From WVZL01 sp041862375 (GTDB lineage Bacteria > Acidobacteriota > Aminicenantia > Aminicenantales > Aminicenantaceae): 64,000 bases of DNA. The notes under the pieces were generated by a model. It searched no databases, was not told the origin of the DNA, and saw only the letters and a list, made by a program, of their open reading frames with translations. The first letter of the stretch is position 1, and each line of letters starts with the position of its first letter. Below are positions 52,992 through 61,937 of the stretch, piece by piece. A program made the position numbers and the translations under genes. The DNA lies in NCBI GenBank assembly GCA_041862375.1, contig JBGVTE010000054.1, forward strand, positions 11,463 to 75,462, given 5' to 3'.

Positions 52992-55645
52992 GACCCATAT
53001 CTTTTAACTTCTATTTTTTCTTCTAATACCAGAGGCCCTACAATAAGTTTTACCCTGTAAATCCCTTCTTCTACAAATCCTTTCTTATCTGTGGTTAAAT
53101 CCCAGACGACACGGTTTATTCCGGCATCTCCCGTACCTTCAAGCTTTTTTACGAGCTTACCTGATTCATCCGCTACAGATAAGACTACATTCTGTGGTTT
53201 GTTCAAATAATAATAAATATACCCGTTTATTCTTCCTCTTCCTCTCCAGCGGGGAAGAGTTGCTGGACTAATTTCAAAAAGGTGGGCAGTTTTAGCGAGC
53301 AGTTCTTCGGTGCATTTTTGAATATAGCGTGCATCAATTGCAAACGTTCCACGGCCATGGGTGGCAATGACCATGATGTCATCTCGAGGATGGATGACGA
53401 TGTCATGAACAAATGTAGTGGGCAAATTATTCGACAGCACATGCCAGTTTTTGCCGCTGTCCACTGTTACATACACACCGAGGTCGGTGCCGACATACAG
53501 AACGTTCTTATTTTTCGGGTCTTCCCGGATGACATTAACTGGACCGCAGGGAATATTATTGGATATGTCTTTCCACGTCTTGCCGTAATCAGTTGATTTC
53601 CAGACGTAGGCAGCAAAATCGTCATGCCGCTTTCCATTCTGGGTCATGTAGACTGTTCCTTCGTCGTAAGCAGAGGCAACAATCCGGGATACCCATTTTT
53701 TATAGGGGAGTCCTTCCATTATTTCGGCCCAGGTAATACCGCCGTCCTTTGTCAAGTGAACTTTTCCGTCATCTGTACCGACGTAGATAATCCCGAACTT
53801 AAGAGGGGATTCTGAGATCGCAAATATGGTTTGATAGGAAATATCACCCATTTTATTAGGGTCATTATACGTAAGGTCAGGGCTGATCTTCTCCCATGTA
53901 TCTCCCCTGTTCAATGAGCGGAAGAGATACTGCATTCCATGATAAATAATCTGCGGGTTGTGGTGAGATAAGATGAAGGGCGCTACCCATTGGCCTCGAA
54001 GCGGTGGTTCGCCTTTCTTTGCTTCGGGAACAATTCTCTTGGTAATCCATTCCCCGCTGCTATAGTCTGACCTCTGTATTCTTCCATAAAAACCAGCGGA
54101 ATAGACAATACTCGGATTAGTTGGATCGATGGCGTGACTCGACCCTTCGCCCCCAGGAGCGTCTGTAAAATCGATAGCCGGGATTTGTTCCCGCCCCTGG
54201 CTGAGGTCGACTATTCCCCTGCGGCTTCCGTGGTCCTGAATAGAACCGTAGACATGGAACGGTTTGCCCATGTCGCAGGCTATGTTGAAAAACTGCACTG
54301 CTGGAAGGTTATCGGTGAAAGACCTCCAGGATTGGCCGAAGTCGTAAGAAACTGACATGCCTCCGTCGTTGCAGTTTACAAGATAGCTTGAGTTATCAGG
54401 ATCGATCCACAGGCCGTGGTGGTCAACGTGCATTCCCCACAGAGGACGGAATGTTTTCCCTCCATCAATCGACTGATTCAGGGCAAGACCCATGACGTAA
54501 ATTGTATTTTCATCATTGGGATCGACTCGAATCTGCCCGAAAACCCATCCATAGGTCGCAGAGAGACGTTCCATGTACTCATTCGATTGGCTCACCTTTC
54601 TCCAGATTTTTCCCTTGTCGTCAGTCCTGTATACTTCTGCACCCTTTATGACTGCTTTTTTGGGGCGTCCGTAAGAATTAGGTTCTCCTGGAGTTGGTTG
54701 ATACGCGATCTCATAGTTATCGATAAACGCATAGAGAACGTTTGGATTAGTTCTGGCTATGTCTATACCGATTCTGCCTCTAAATTCTGCGGGGGGAAGC
54801 CCGTTGTTTATCGGCTCCCAGTTTGTTCCGCCGTCTGCTGTTTTGTAAATGCCGCTTCCTGAGTAGCCCGGTTCATTCCTCGGATCATTCCAGCGCTTCC
54901 GCCTCCTCTGCCAGGTCGCCGCGTAGAGCGTATTGCTGTCAGAGGGATCCATTACAAGGTCGATGGCTCCTGTCATCTCGTTAATATAGAGTACTTTTTT
55001 CCAGGTCGTTCCGCCGTCTGTTGTTTTGTAAACTCCCCGTTCTTCGTTGTCAGTCCATTCATGCCCGGAAGCAGCGACGTAGACAATATCCGGATTCTCG
55101 GAATGAATTACGATCCTGGGGATTGTATGTGTTCCGGCAAGTCCCATATACTTCCATGTTTTTCCTTCGTCAGTTGATTTATACACGCCTGCCCCTGCCA
55201 TGGAGCTCCGAAAAATGTTTGATTCCCCGAGTCCTATCCAGACTATTTTCTGGTTAGAGGGGGCAATTGTTACATCACCAACCGAGGTCGACGGCCCATG
55301 CTCGAATACAGGCTCCCAGGTTGTCCCCTCGTTTACGGTTTTCCAGACGCTTCCTGAGGCGGCAGCAGCATAAATCGTATAATGCTTTCCTTTAGGTGCC
55401 ACGACTGCGACATCGGTGCATCTGCCGCTTATATTCGTCGGCCCTAAAAACTGCCAAGGCAGGTTTTTGAACATTGACCGCTCTTTCATGGCTACGTGTT
55501 CTTCATACCACTTCAGGCGGAGTTCCGGGTCGGTCGACTGGATAATTTTCTGAGCAGGTAGCTGGGTAAATAAAATAACAATAAATAAAATGACACCCAG
55601 AAGAGTCGGTAACTTAAAGCATGAATAATTGCGGGAAAAAATCAT
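52988..55645 (-). CDS. Secreted BNR/sortilin-type beta-propeller protein
   Basis: 885 residues. The signal peptide (LLGVILFIVILFTQLPAQ) is followed by repeated BNR/Asp-box and VPS10-like blades. Examples are GSVWKTVNEGTTWEPVF, GVYKSTDEGKTWKYM, GVYKTTDGGTTWKKV, GIYKTADGGTNWEPI and YVWKSTDYGKTWKDI, which suggest two propellers. The last 90 residues (NKPQNVVLSVADESGKLVKKLEGTGDAGINRVVWDLT) form a FlgD-like beta-sandwich that often ends such proteins. They are often labelled glycosyl hydrolase, though sialidase residues are not evident here. AGGAGG lies before the ATG. Confidence 0.88.
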   Translation of the reverse strand: MIFSRNYSCFKLPTLLGVILFIVILFTQLPAQKIIQSTDPELRLKWYEEHVAMKERSMFKNLPWQFLGPTNISGRCTDVAVVAPKGKHYTIYAAAASGSVWKTVNEGTTWEPVFEHGPSTSVGDVTIAPSNQKIVWIGLGESNIFRSSMAGAGVYKSTDEGKTWKYMGLAGTHTIPRIVIHSENPDIVYVAASGHEWTDNEERGVYKTTDGGTTWKKVLYINEMTGAIDLVMDPSDSNTLYAATWQRRRKRWNDPRNEPGYSGSGIYKTADGGTNWEPINNGLPPAEFRGRIGIDIARTNPNVLYAFIDNYEIAYQPTPGEPNSYGRPKKAVIKGAEVYRTDDKGKIWRKVSQSNEYMERLSATYGWVFGQIRVDPNDENTIYVMGLALNQSIDGGKTFRPLWGMHVDHHGLWIDPDNSSYLVNCNDGGMSVSYDFGQSWRSFTDNLPAVQFFNIACDMGKPFHVYGSIQDHGSRRGIVDLSQGREQIPAIDFTDAPGGEGSSHAIDPTNPSIVYSAGFYGRIQRSDYSSGEWITKRIVPEAKKGEPPLRGQWVAPFILSHHNPQIIYHGMQYLFRSLNRGDTWEKISPDLTYNDPNKMGDISYQTIFAISESPLKFGIIYVGTDDGKVHLTKDGGITWAEIMEGLPYKKWVSRIVASAYDEGTVYMTQNGKRHDDFAAYVWKSTDYGKTWKDISNNIPCGPVNVIREDPKNKNVLYVGTDLGVYVTVDSGKNWHVLSNNLPTTFVHDIVIHPRDDIMVIATHGRGTFAIDARYIQKCTEELLAKTAHLFEISPATLPRWRGRGRINGYIYYYLNKPQNVVLSVADESGKLVKKLEGTGDAGINRVVWDLTTDKKGFVEEGIYRVKLIVGPLVLEEKIEVKRYGS

Positions 55646-55764
55646 TTAATTACCTCCTTACTTTATGAATTTATTTTATATTAATCTCTTTATTTTATTA
55701 ATTGTTTTTGCCAACTGACTTTTCTTAAGAACTAAGTAAATGGTTTTATAATAATCATATAAGT

Positions 55765-55807
55765 CTATATCTGCGGGATTTTCAGCATTTCACTCAGGAC
55801 ATATCAT
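55765..55807 (-). pseudogene. Fossil start of a zinc-ribbon kinase gene (B)
   Basis: Reads MICPE-stop-NAENPAD, matching the intact kinase start MKCPECNSENPSE except that the second Cys codon TGC is TGA. Similarity fades after about 13 codons. The ATG sits three bases after the stop of another frame remnant (55811-55945). The preceding bases GTCATGA are shared with fossil A and with the intact kinase at 51.2 kb. Confidence 0.55.
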
Positions 55808-55810
55808 GAC

Positions 55811-55969
55811 TTATTCTTCTGGAGGCTCAACATTAAAATAATATTTAATCTTAAAAATATCAATAGTTTCATCGATTTCACCTGTATTTAAATAGAGTGC
55901 TATCACATCCAGTAAGAAGTCTGCGGCTTCAACATCTTCTGGTCTTCAGGCCCCCCTTCTTATCTCCAT
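55811..55969 (-). pseudogene. Remnant of an unidentified gene
   Basis: A short frame from ATG 55969 meets TGA at 55946-55948, then continues in the same frame as RPEDVEAADFLLDVIALYLN, then TGEIDETIDIFKIKYYFNVEPPEE and TAA. The second part has amino acid composition and codon use like a real C-terminus. It looks like the end of a gene whose body was deleted. No family is recognised. Confidence 0.4.
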
Positions 55970-56085
55970 TTAGATGTTCACATCAGATATGAGTCAAATT
56001 TAATTTACGTGCTGGGATTAGCATTGTTTATTCAGGAAAGATTAAATAGTAGATGAGAATCTTATTTATATAATAAATGTATCTA

Positions 56086-56991
56086 TCAGCGGTTGTTGAT
56101 ACTGAAAAGGGCTGTTATAAAGCGGTTTATTCCTATAATATTCTCTGTCTCAACAAGAATTGTTTTCCCGTTTATGCGTTTAACCCAGGGAAGATAACTG
56201 AAGGCTTCAGCATCATAGGTATTTTTAAAAGTCAATTCCATCCTGACCGGCTCCTTGACTGTATAAGGCTCAAACTCCTTAATCCGCTGGACTGCTTTCT
56301 TGCTTTTTTCTTTTATTTCCTGACAGATTAATTTTGGGTGGCGTGACATGGCAGACAGCCAGCCCAGAGATTCTTTGGTGATTACTGTTTCTACGGGGCC
56401 GAATGTTTGCACGGCTTCCTTGGCCACATTCTGATCTCCAGCAACCAGAATAACAGGGACTCTGAAGTGTCCTGCTACAGATGCGTTGAAAATAGCTTCA
56501 GAGACAGGCATTCCGTTGATTTTGATTTCAAATATCTTGCCGCCCCAAATAGTATGGGATAAGTTTGCATCTGGAGTTCCTTCCATCGGATGATAGCCGA
56601 TAAAAATTACTCCATCAAAGGTTTCATCAACGCCTTCCATCTGGAGCAATGAGCGCGGAAATGACCTTATAAGAAGCACGGCCTCATGCAGCTCATCCGG
56701 AACAAGATTCTGTGCATTTCCATGGGAATCAGAAACAACAATCTCTCCTGCTCCAGCTTCAAGGCAGCCTTCAATGGCAGCATTGACTTCAGCAGTCATG
56801 AGTTTTCTGCCTTTTGCGTACTCGAATTTGCTCGGCCCAAGTTGAGCTGAGCTGACGATTGCTCCTATTCCCTCCATATCTACTGATATATAAATCTTTG
56901 GATGCTCGGCCTCTCCGCTTACAAGAATTACAGCAATTGCAGAAAAGGCTGTAAAGAAAATCATAAGGAATCGGAAAATACTCTTCACCAT
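56086..56991 (-). CDS. Secreted M55 D-aminopeptidase (DppA family)
   Basis: About 301 residues from ATG 56991, which has AGAGGAGG just upstream; the ATG five codons earlier contains that site. The signal peptide reads MVKSIFRFLMIFFTAFSAIAVILVSG. The M55 features are KIYISVDMEGIGAIV (metal-binding Asp/Glu), SDSHGNAQNL (metal-binding His) and IFIGYHPMEGTPDANLSHT (catalytic-region His). The family cleaves D-amino-acid peptides such as peptidoglycan fragments. Export suggests work on cell-wall or environmental peptides. Confidence 0.9.
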   Translation of the reverse strand: MVKSIFRFLMIFFTAFSAIAVILVSGEAEHPKIYISVDMEGIGAIVSSAQLGPSKFEYAKGRKLMTAEVNAAIEGCLEAGAGEIVVSDSHGNAQNLVPDELHEAVLLIRSFPRSLLQMEGVDETFDGVIFIGYHPMEGTPDANLSHTIWGGKIFEIKINGMPVSEAIFNASVAGHFRVPVILVAGDQNVAKEAVQTFGPVETVITKESLGWLSAMSRHPKLICQEIKEKSKKAVQRIKEFEPYTVKEPVRMELTFKNTYDAEAFSYLPWVKRINGKTILVETENIIGINRFITALFSINNR

Positions 56992-57127
56992 TTTTCCTCC
57001 TCTCATTTTTAATTAAAGAGCAACCTTGGCCTTAATCTCTCTGTCAACGGTTTTATAAACCTTGGCCATAACGCCCATATAAGCTCTTTGATAATCTTAT
57101 ATCTTCCGGCAAGAATTGAGCCTGTGG

Positions 57128-57730
57128 TTAACGCAAATATTCTTTTGGAATTGGGCTATCACTTCGCTCGTCTTCCCATAAAATGCTGCTAACCCACCAT
57201 TGCCTGCCGTCGTAATACAACTGAATGCTGTTAATACCACGTGTAAATAATTCAGGATCTTCTGTGTTAATGCCTTTGTTGTACGTGCTGAAAACCTGGG
57301 CGATACTCCCGAAAGCATTGGAAGTGCGGGCGATTTCTGCTTCGTAAAAGCTCTTTATGGCGCCTGATTTTATACGCTCTCTGAAAGAAGATACAAAACT
57401 CTCAAGGTCCATTGTATCGACGCCATCTTGAGTGAGGCAAATGAAGGGTGCCTTTAGCATGAACAGGGATTGAAACCGGTCCAGGTCAGGTTCTTCACCT
57501 TCGGAGAAAGAGATGGAATCGTAAAGAGCTTGGATTATCGCATCAATTGAAGAGACATCAGCTGGATCAGCTATCGGGCTTGACTGTTCAATCTTTGTGA
57601 TGCTTTCTTCTGAGATTTCAGCTTCGGTGATTTCAGCAGGAACCTGATAATCGCTATCTCTCTTTGATTCACAGGAAAACAGAAACAGGCAGGCAATTGA
57701 TACAAAGAAAATCATGTTTTTTCTTGGCAT
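57128..57730 (-). CDS. Lipoprotein with NTF2/SnoaL-like domain
   Basis: 200 residues. Lipobox LFSC (Cys about 20) is followed by an acidic linker (about 21-60) and a domain of about 130 residues. Helix IDAIIQALYDSISFSEGEEPDLDRFQSLF and strands FYEAEIARTSNAFGSIAQVFSTY and INSIQLYYDGRQWWVSSILWEDE follow the NTF2-like cone pattern. It may bind a small ligand; no catalytic set is evident. It lies 136 bases upstream of the M55 gene and may share its transcript. Confidence 0.75.
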   Translation of the reverse strand: MPRKNMIFFVSIACLFLFSCESKRDSDYQVPAEITEAEISEESITKIEQSSPIADPADVSSIDAIIQALYDSISFSEGEEPDLDRFQSLFMLKAPFICLTQDGVDTMDLESFVSSFRERIKSGAIKSFYEAEIARTSNAFGSIAQVFSTYNKGINTEDPELFTRGINSIQLYYDGRQWWVSSILWEDERSDSPIPKEYLR

Positions 57731-57795
57731 TTTATTGCTCCAAATTTATTTTAGTCTAGCAACGCCATGAATTTCGAGTTTTTGCTTACAGTGAT

Positions 57796-58012
57796 AAGCA
57801 TCTTTTTTTCCGTGATAAAGAAAGAAAAGCGTGGGTATACGGTGAAGAAGGTCGTATGAAGGCTGAGCGAGCATGGTTTCCGACTGGAGGGAGGAAGAGT
57901 GAAGCCTGAATCGAGCCGCTTTGTCTTGCTGGGGCAAAGCGAGCGTGCCTTCAAGCCGTATGCCCATCGCTTAATGACTATTTTAATTTTCATCACGGAA
58001 AAAAAGATGCTT
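57796..58012. mobile_element. MITE-like element with perfect 21-bp terminal inverted repeats
   Basis: The 21 bases at 57796-57816 are the exact reverse complement of 57992-58012. Inside, the arms stay partly complementary (GTGGGTATACGG near 57831 with the complement of CCGTATGCCCAT near 57956), so the whole 217 bp can fold as a long imperfect hairpin. No transposase is present, and overlapping short frames on the minus strand look non-coding. No target duplication was identified. It lies between two signalling-region genes. Confidence 0.6.
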
Positions 58013-58161
58013 CCATTATAGTACAAAAGTCTTGAAAAACCTTTCATTCGTCAAATTCTCATATTTAGGCTTTGGCACATCAATAAGAAAAATATCCTTG
58101 ATGCTCTGTATTTTAGATTATTATTGTGCATGATTCCCTGTTTTTTTAAACATGAAAGATT

Positions 58162-61100
58162 CTATTTTCGCAGAACAGCCAGCCGCTTCCTCACATCCTC
58201 AACTTCTTCAATGACAGGATCAGCATCCTTCCAGAAGCTGAGGAATTTCTCAAAATGCTCTATGGCTTTCCCCTTCCAGCCTTTTTGCTCATACAGCTTG
58301 GCCAGTCTGTAATGATACTTTGGATGAATGAGGCATCGTCCCTCGCTTTCTGGATTAAAGGTAATCAACCGCTCGTATTCGGCAATTGCTTTGTCTAATT
58401 CTCCTTTTTTATTATATGCCCTGGCCAGCACATCCTTGATGAAAGGCGCATTATAAGGAAGGATGAACTGCATAAGAGGGGGTTTTCCTGGAGCAGGTGC
58501 TTTCTCCAAGAAAGTAATGGCCTTTTCTGTTGATCCTTCTGCAAGCAGTGTCTCACCCTTTAGTATATCATATCCAACTCGCACCCAGTCCTTAAAAAAT
58601 GGATGGATTTCCGGCAACAGGGATTCTACATCAGTCAGGTTTGACCTGGCTGAATCGATGCGACCCTCTTTTAAATCCACTAAGCCAAGATAAATATAAA
58701 ACAAGGCTGTGAAATCTTTTTTAAGGTCTGGATTAGTTTCAGAGTAATTATCAAACCAGTTTTTAAAGTGCTTACGGCTGGTTTCGAACTCTTCCCTGTC
58801 ATAAAAGATCCATCCTTTAAGCCAGTTGATAGTGGCTTTATCCTCCTGACTTCCTGCTTCATCTGCCAGGGCTTCCAACGTGCGAAGTCCATCGAGTGAT
58901 TGCTCCAAGCTGCCGAGCCAGTAATGATAGAAGCTTTTATAAAGATAACCCGTTCCTTTTCCACCTGGAGTAGGCGCTATGGCAATATCTTTATCAACCC
59001 ATCTCATGGCTTCTGCATAATTTTCCTTTAAGGCAAAGATATATCCTATCCTTAAATTCGACTGGTAAAAATCAGGCTTAACTTCTAATGCTTCTCTGTA
59101 TTTAGCTATGGTCTCATCAAGCCTTCCCATCCGGAAATAGAGCTCAGCCATGGAGTCGAAAGGATTGGCATCTCCAGGCGAAACAGCTGCATATTTTTTA
59201 AAATACTCGATTGCCTTCCCATAGTTACCCATATCAGAGTACATGTAGGCAAATGAGTTAAGAGCATCTCCATAACTCGGATCAAGTTCCAGTGCTTTTG
59301 TGTACTCTTCGATTGCTCGATCGAACATTTTTTTAAAATTGTAAGAAGATGCCAGCTCATGGTGAACTCGTTTTTCTCTTGGGTATTTTTCTGCCATCTC
59401 CTGGTGAATTCGGAATTTTTTTTCTCGATTATTCTCAACAGCACCAGCATAAGCTGCTTCTATATATAATCTTTCTTTATCCGATGCTTTCTGGGATAAA
59501 GTCTTCGCTTTTTCATAGGCATCGTTTCTTTTCTTTTCCATCCCTAAACTGTCATATGCACGAGCGAGATACAGGTAACCTACTGCAAAGTCCGGGTCGA
59601 GCTCAATTGCTTTTTCAAAGGACTGCCGTGCATCTTCAAAATAGAATTTTTCATAATCACCTCTTCCCTTAAGAAAATATTTATAGGCTTCCATGGAAGA
59701 AGTCGTAATATCAGCGATACGCAGAGGTGTTTTTTCTATTTTTCGCCCTGATAAGCCCACTCCACGGGAAATCTCCTTGCTCAACTCACCAATTTGTGTT
59801 TCCAGAATACTCCCTATACCTTTACCTTTTGAATTGGCGCTCTTCAGAATCTTCTTTGTTTCCACATCCAAGACTTTAACATCCGTAGCGAAAATCTCAC
59901 CGGCCTTGATGAAGCTGCCCAGGACAATGGCATCTACGCCATCCGTCTGGCACAGCTCAAAGCCTAAATCCTTATCGATGATGTCTTCACCATCTTTTCC
60001 CATCTGTTTGAGGAGGTCATGCATTCGCTCCCAGGTGGTAACTCTGAGGTATTTCGACTGCTCAAGGTTTGTAATTAATAAATTGGGGATGGCTTTTTGA
60101 AGGTAATCATAGGCACTGTCCCCTGTCTGGTTTTCAAAGCTGATAACTGCTATCGAAGTTTTAACAGGCTCTCTGTGGGGAAGAAGCTGCCAGATAATCA
60201 CTGCTACGACAGCAAGGGCAGCGAAAATTAATACAGGGAGAAACAGTTTCTTCAAGCTAAATTGAACTGTTATTTCCCTTGAAGTGATGGGTTTTCTTTT
60301 AGGGATCACTCTTTCTGTGGTTGGAATGCCTTTTTCTATTGCAGCCAGATCATCACGCAATTCTCCTGCACTCTGGTATCTTATCTCTTTATTCTTCTCT
60401 AGACATTTCAGAATTAATCGGCTGAGGTCATAAGGAATCTGAGAATTGAGCTCTTTCGGATTTTTAGGAGTCTCGCTCTTGTGCTTCATGGCTACAGCCA
60501 GAGGAGTTTCGCCTTCAAAAGGAACCTGCCCTGTCACCATCTCATATAGAATCACACCCAGAGAATAAATATCTGAGCACTGGTCTACTTCCTTCACTTC
60601 TGCCTGTTCAGGCGACATGTACTCTGGCGTGCCGACCATCACTCCCGCTCCTGTAATCCCTTTTGCTTTAAGCGAGCGGGCTATACCAAAATCCATTATC
60701 CGGGCATTCCCCTCTTTATCAAGCATGATGTTTTGCGGCTTTAAATCCCGGTGTACAACTCCCAATCTGTGTGCTTCTGCCAGTCCTTCACATACCTGAG
60801 TAGCAATGGAAACAGCTTTGCCAACGCTCAACTGCCCTACCCTTTTAATCGTGCTCTTTAAATCCTCGCCGGATACATACTCCATGGTTATATAGTAGGT
60901 TCCCTCCTCTTTACTCAGGTCATACATGCGGCAGACATTCCTGTGGCCGATCTTCCGCGCAAGCTTCAGCTCATTCCGGAAGCGCTCGATTGTCTTCCTG
61001 TCAGCGGCAATTTCCGGGCTCAATAGTTTTAAAGCTATCTTTTCGTTTACTTCTTTATCGAGAACTTTATAGACCTTGCCCATGCCGCCTTGTCCAAGTT

Positions 61101-61284
61101 CTTCGATGACCTCATACCGGGAGGCAAAGGTGGAGCCTGTGGATAAATCTTTTCTTGGTGTCTCGAGTGTTTTGGTGAAAGGACCAGGAGCTTTCTCTTT
61201 AGGGATTAATTGTGTTCCGCATTCAGCACAGAAGCGAGATGTGTCAGGATTCTCTGATTGACATTTATGGCATTTAATTCGCAT
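58162..61284 (-). CDS. Transmembrane Ser/Thr protein kinase with TolB-like and TPR domains
   Basis: 1040 residues. Zinc ribbon (KCHKC...FCAEC), Hanks kinase domain (about 57-317) with ELGQGGMGKVY, VHRDLKPQN (HRD about 178-180), DFG (198-200) and GTPEYMSPE. A juxtamembrane PKRKPITSREITVQF and one span (about 350-370) follow. Then come a TolB/FlgO-like domain (about 375-500; SIAVISFENQTGD) and a long TPR array (about 545-1040). It is catalytically complete. The first 370 residues closely match the PEGA kinase at 49.2-51.2 kb while the output half is different. It probably integrates cell-envelope signals. Confidence 0.92.
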   Translation of the reverse strand: MRIKCHKCQSENPDTSRFCAECGTQLIPKEKAPGPFTKTLETPRKDLSTGSTFASRYEVIEELGQGGMGKVYKVLDKEVNEKIALKLLSPEIAADRKTIERFRNELKLARKIGHRNVCRMYDLSKEEGTYYITMEYVSGEDLKSTIKRVGQLSVGKAVSIATQVCEGLAEAHRLGVVHRDLKPQNIMLDKEGNARIMDFGIARSLKAKGITGAGVMVGTPEYMSPEQAEVKEVDQCSDIYSLGVILYEMVTGQVPFEGETPLAVAMKHKSETPKNPKELNSQIPYDLSRLILKCLEKNKEIRYQSAGELRDDLAAIEKGIPTTERVIPKRKPITSREITVQFSLKKLFLPVLIFAALAVVAVIIWQLLPHREPVKTSIAVISFENQTGDSAYDYLQKAIPNLLITNLEQSKYLRVTTWERMHDLLKQMGKDGEDIIDKDLGFELCQTDGVDAIVLGSFIKAGEIFATDVKVLDVETKKILKSANSKGKGIGSILETQIGELSKEISRGVGLSGRKIEKTPLRIADITTSSMEAYKYFLKGRGDYEKFYFEDARQSFEKAIELDPDFAVGYLYLARAYDSLGMEKKRNDAYEKAKTLSQKASDKERLYIEAAYAGAVENNREKKFRIHQEMAEKYPREKRVHHELASSYNFKKMFDRAIEEYTKALELDPSYGDALNSFAYMYSDMGNYGKAIEYFKKYAAVSPGDANPFDSMAELYFRMGRLDETIAKYREALEVKPDFYQSNLRIGYIFALKENYAEAMRWVDKDIAIAPTPGGKGTGYLYKSFYHYWLGSLEQSLDGLRTLEALADEAGSQEDKATINWLKGWIFYDREEFETSRKHFKNWFDNYSETNPDLKKDFTALFYIYLGLVDLKEGRIDSARSNLTDVESLLPEIHPFFKDWVRVGYDILKGETLLAEGSTEKAITFLEKAPAPGKPPLMQFILPYNAPFIKDVLARAYNKKGELDKAIAEYERLITFNPESEGRCLIHPKYHYRLAKLYEQKGWKGKAIEHFEKFLSFWKDADPVIEEVEDVRKRLAVLRK

Positions 61285-61626
61285 TCTTTTCCCTCTTAAC
61301 TAAACTGGCAAAAGAATAGCAATTAATACCTAAAGAGTCAAATTTTTTAATCATTTTAGCTCATATTAAATAAATTAATATTTTTTCCTTAAAAAATTAA
61401 TATTATTAATGTAATAATTAATAAAATTAATTTTATTAGACTATATTATAAAAAAAATTAATGTTATGACTGTTAGATTTGATGAATGTCTTTTTTTTTG
61501 GAATGAAGAATTAAGAAGAAAAAAAATAACCAGATTGCAGGCAGGATAAAAGTAGCAATAATTTGTTGAAGAAATAATCAGTGAAAAATCTAGGAAGTAT
61601 GAATTGAGGAAGAGATGGGGTAAGCC
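61285..61626. other. Very AT-rich intergenic region with kinase promoter
   Basis: About 340 bases with long A/T runs and repeated TTAAT/ATTAA motifs around 61370-61460. The only sites called are the kinase promoter: minus-strand TTGACT (61336-61341), 17 bases, TATTCT (61313-61318). No gene is seen. Confidence 0.5.
61313..61341 (-). promoter_or_regulatory. Predicted promoter of the TolB/TPR kinase
   Basis: TTGACT, 17-base spacer, TATTCT on the minus strand; the -10 box is about 30 bases before the ATG and GAGGG lies in the leader. The hexamers and spacing match those before the paralogous kinase (TTGACT, 17, TATTGT). Confidence 0.5.
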
Positions 61627-61703
61627 TGGCGCGCCTGGAGAGACTCGAACTCCCGACCCGCTGCTTAGAAGGCAGCTGCTCTATCCGACTGAGCTACAGG
61701 CGC
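61627..61703 (-). tRNA. tRNA-Arg (TCT)
   Basis: Cloverleaf on the minus strand: acceptor GCGCCTG/CAGGCGC, anticodon stem GCTGC/GCAGC around CTTCTAA (anticodon TCT), and T arm GGGAG/CTCTC around TTCGAGT. Discriminator G is followed by an encoded CCA. It decodes AGA and AGG (by wobble). Downstream of tRNA-Pro in the same direction. Confidence 0.97.
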
Positions 61704-61781
61704 GCCTTTCTATTTTTACTTTCGAAGCTCTGTCTGTAATAGCCTCAATTTCCAGCATCCACAGCCTGCCCTGAATTATAA

Positions 61782-61856
61782 TCGGGGAGATCGGATTTGA
61801 ACCGACGACCTCCTGCTCCCAAGGCAGGCGCGCTAACCAGGCTGCGCCACTCCCCG
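61782..61856 (-). tRNA. tRNA-Pro (TGG)
   Basis: Cloverleaf on the minus strand: acceptor CGGGGAG/CTCCCCG, D arm starting GCGC, anticodon stem CCTGC/GCAGG around CTTGGGA (anticodon TGG), and T loop TTCGAAT. CCA is not encoded. It lies 78 bases upstream of tRNA-Arg and is probably co-transcribed. Confidence 0.97.
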
Positions 61857-61908
61857 TCAATTTTCAATGAGTGAATAACAATTAAACAGGTAATTTTTGA
61901 GCCTTCAA

Positions 61909-61937
61909 ATATTAGCAAAACAGGTAGTGGTTGTCAA
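61909..61937 (-). promoter_or_regulatory. Promoter of the tRNA-Pro/tRNA-Arg unit
   Basis: Minus strand TTGACA (61932-61937), 17 bases, TAATAT (61909-61914). The -35 box overlaps the mutL stop codon. Transcription would start about 45 bases before tRNA-Pro. Confidence 0.55.

Noticed and set aside
56077..56331. 84-codon plus-strand frame
   Set aside because: Antisense to the M55 peptidase and without a ribosome binding site.
57746..58047. Overlapping minus-strand frames of 73 and 98 codons
   Set aside because: They coincide with the inverted-repeat element and run through its terminal repeats; two competing frames over a folded repeat are more likely non-coding.
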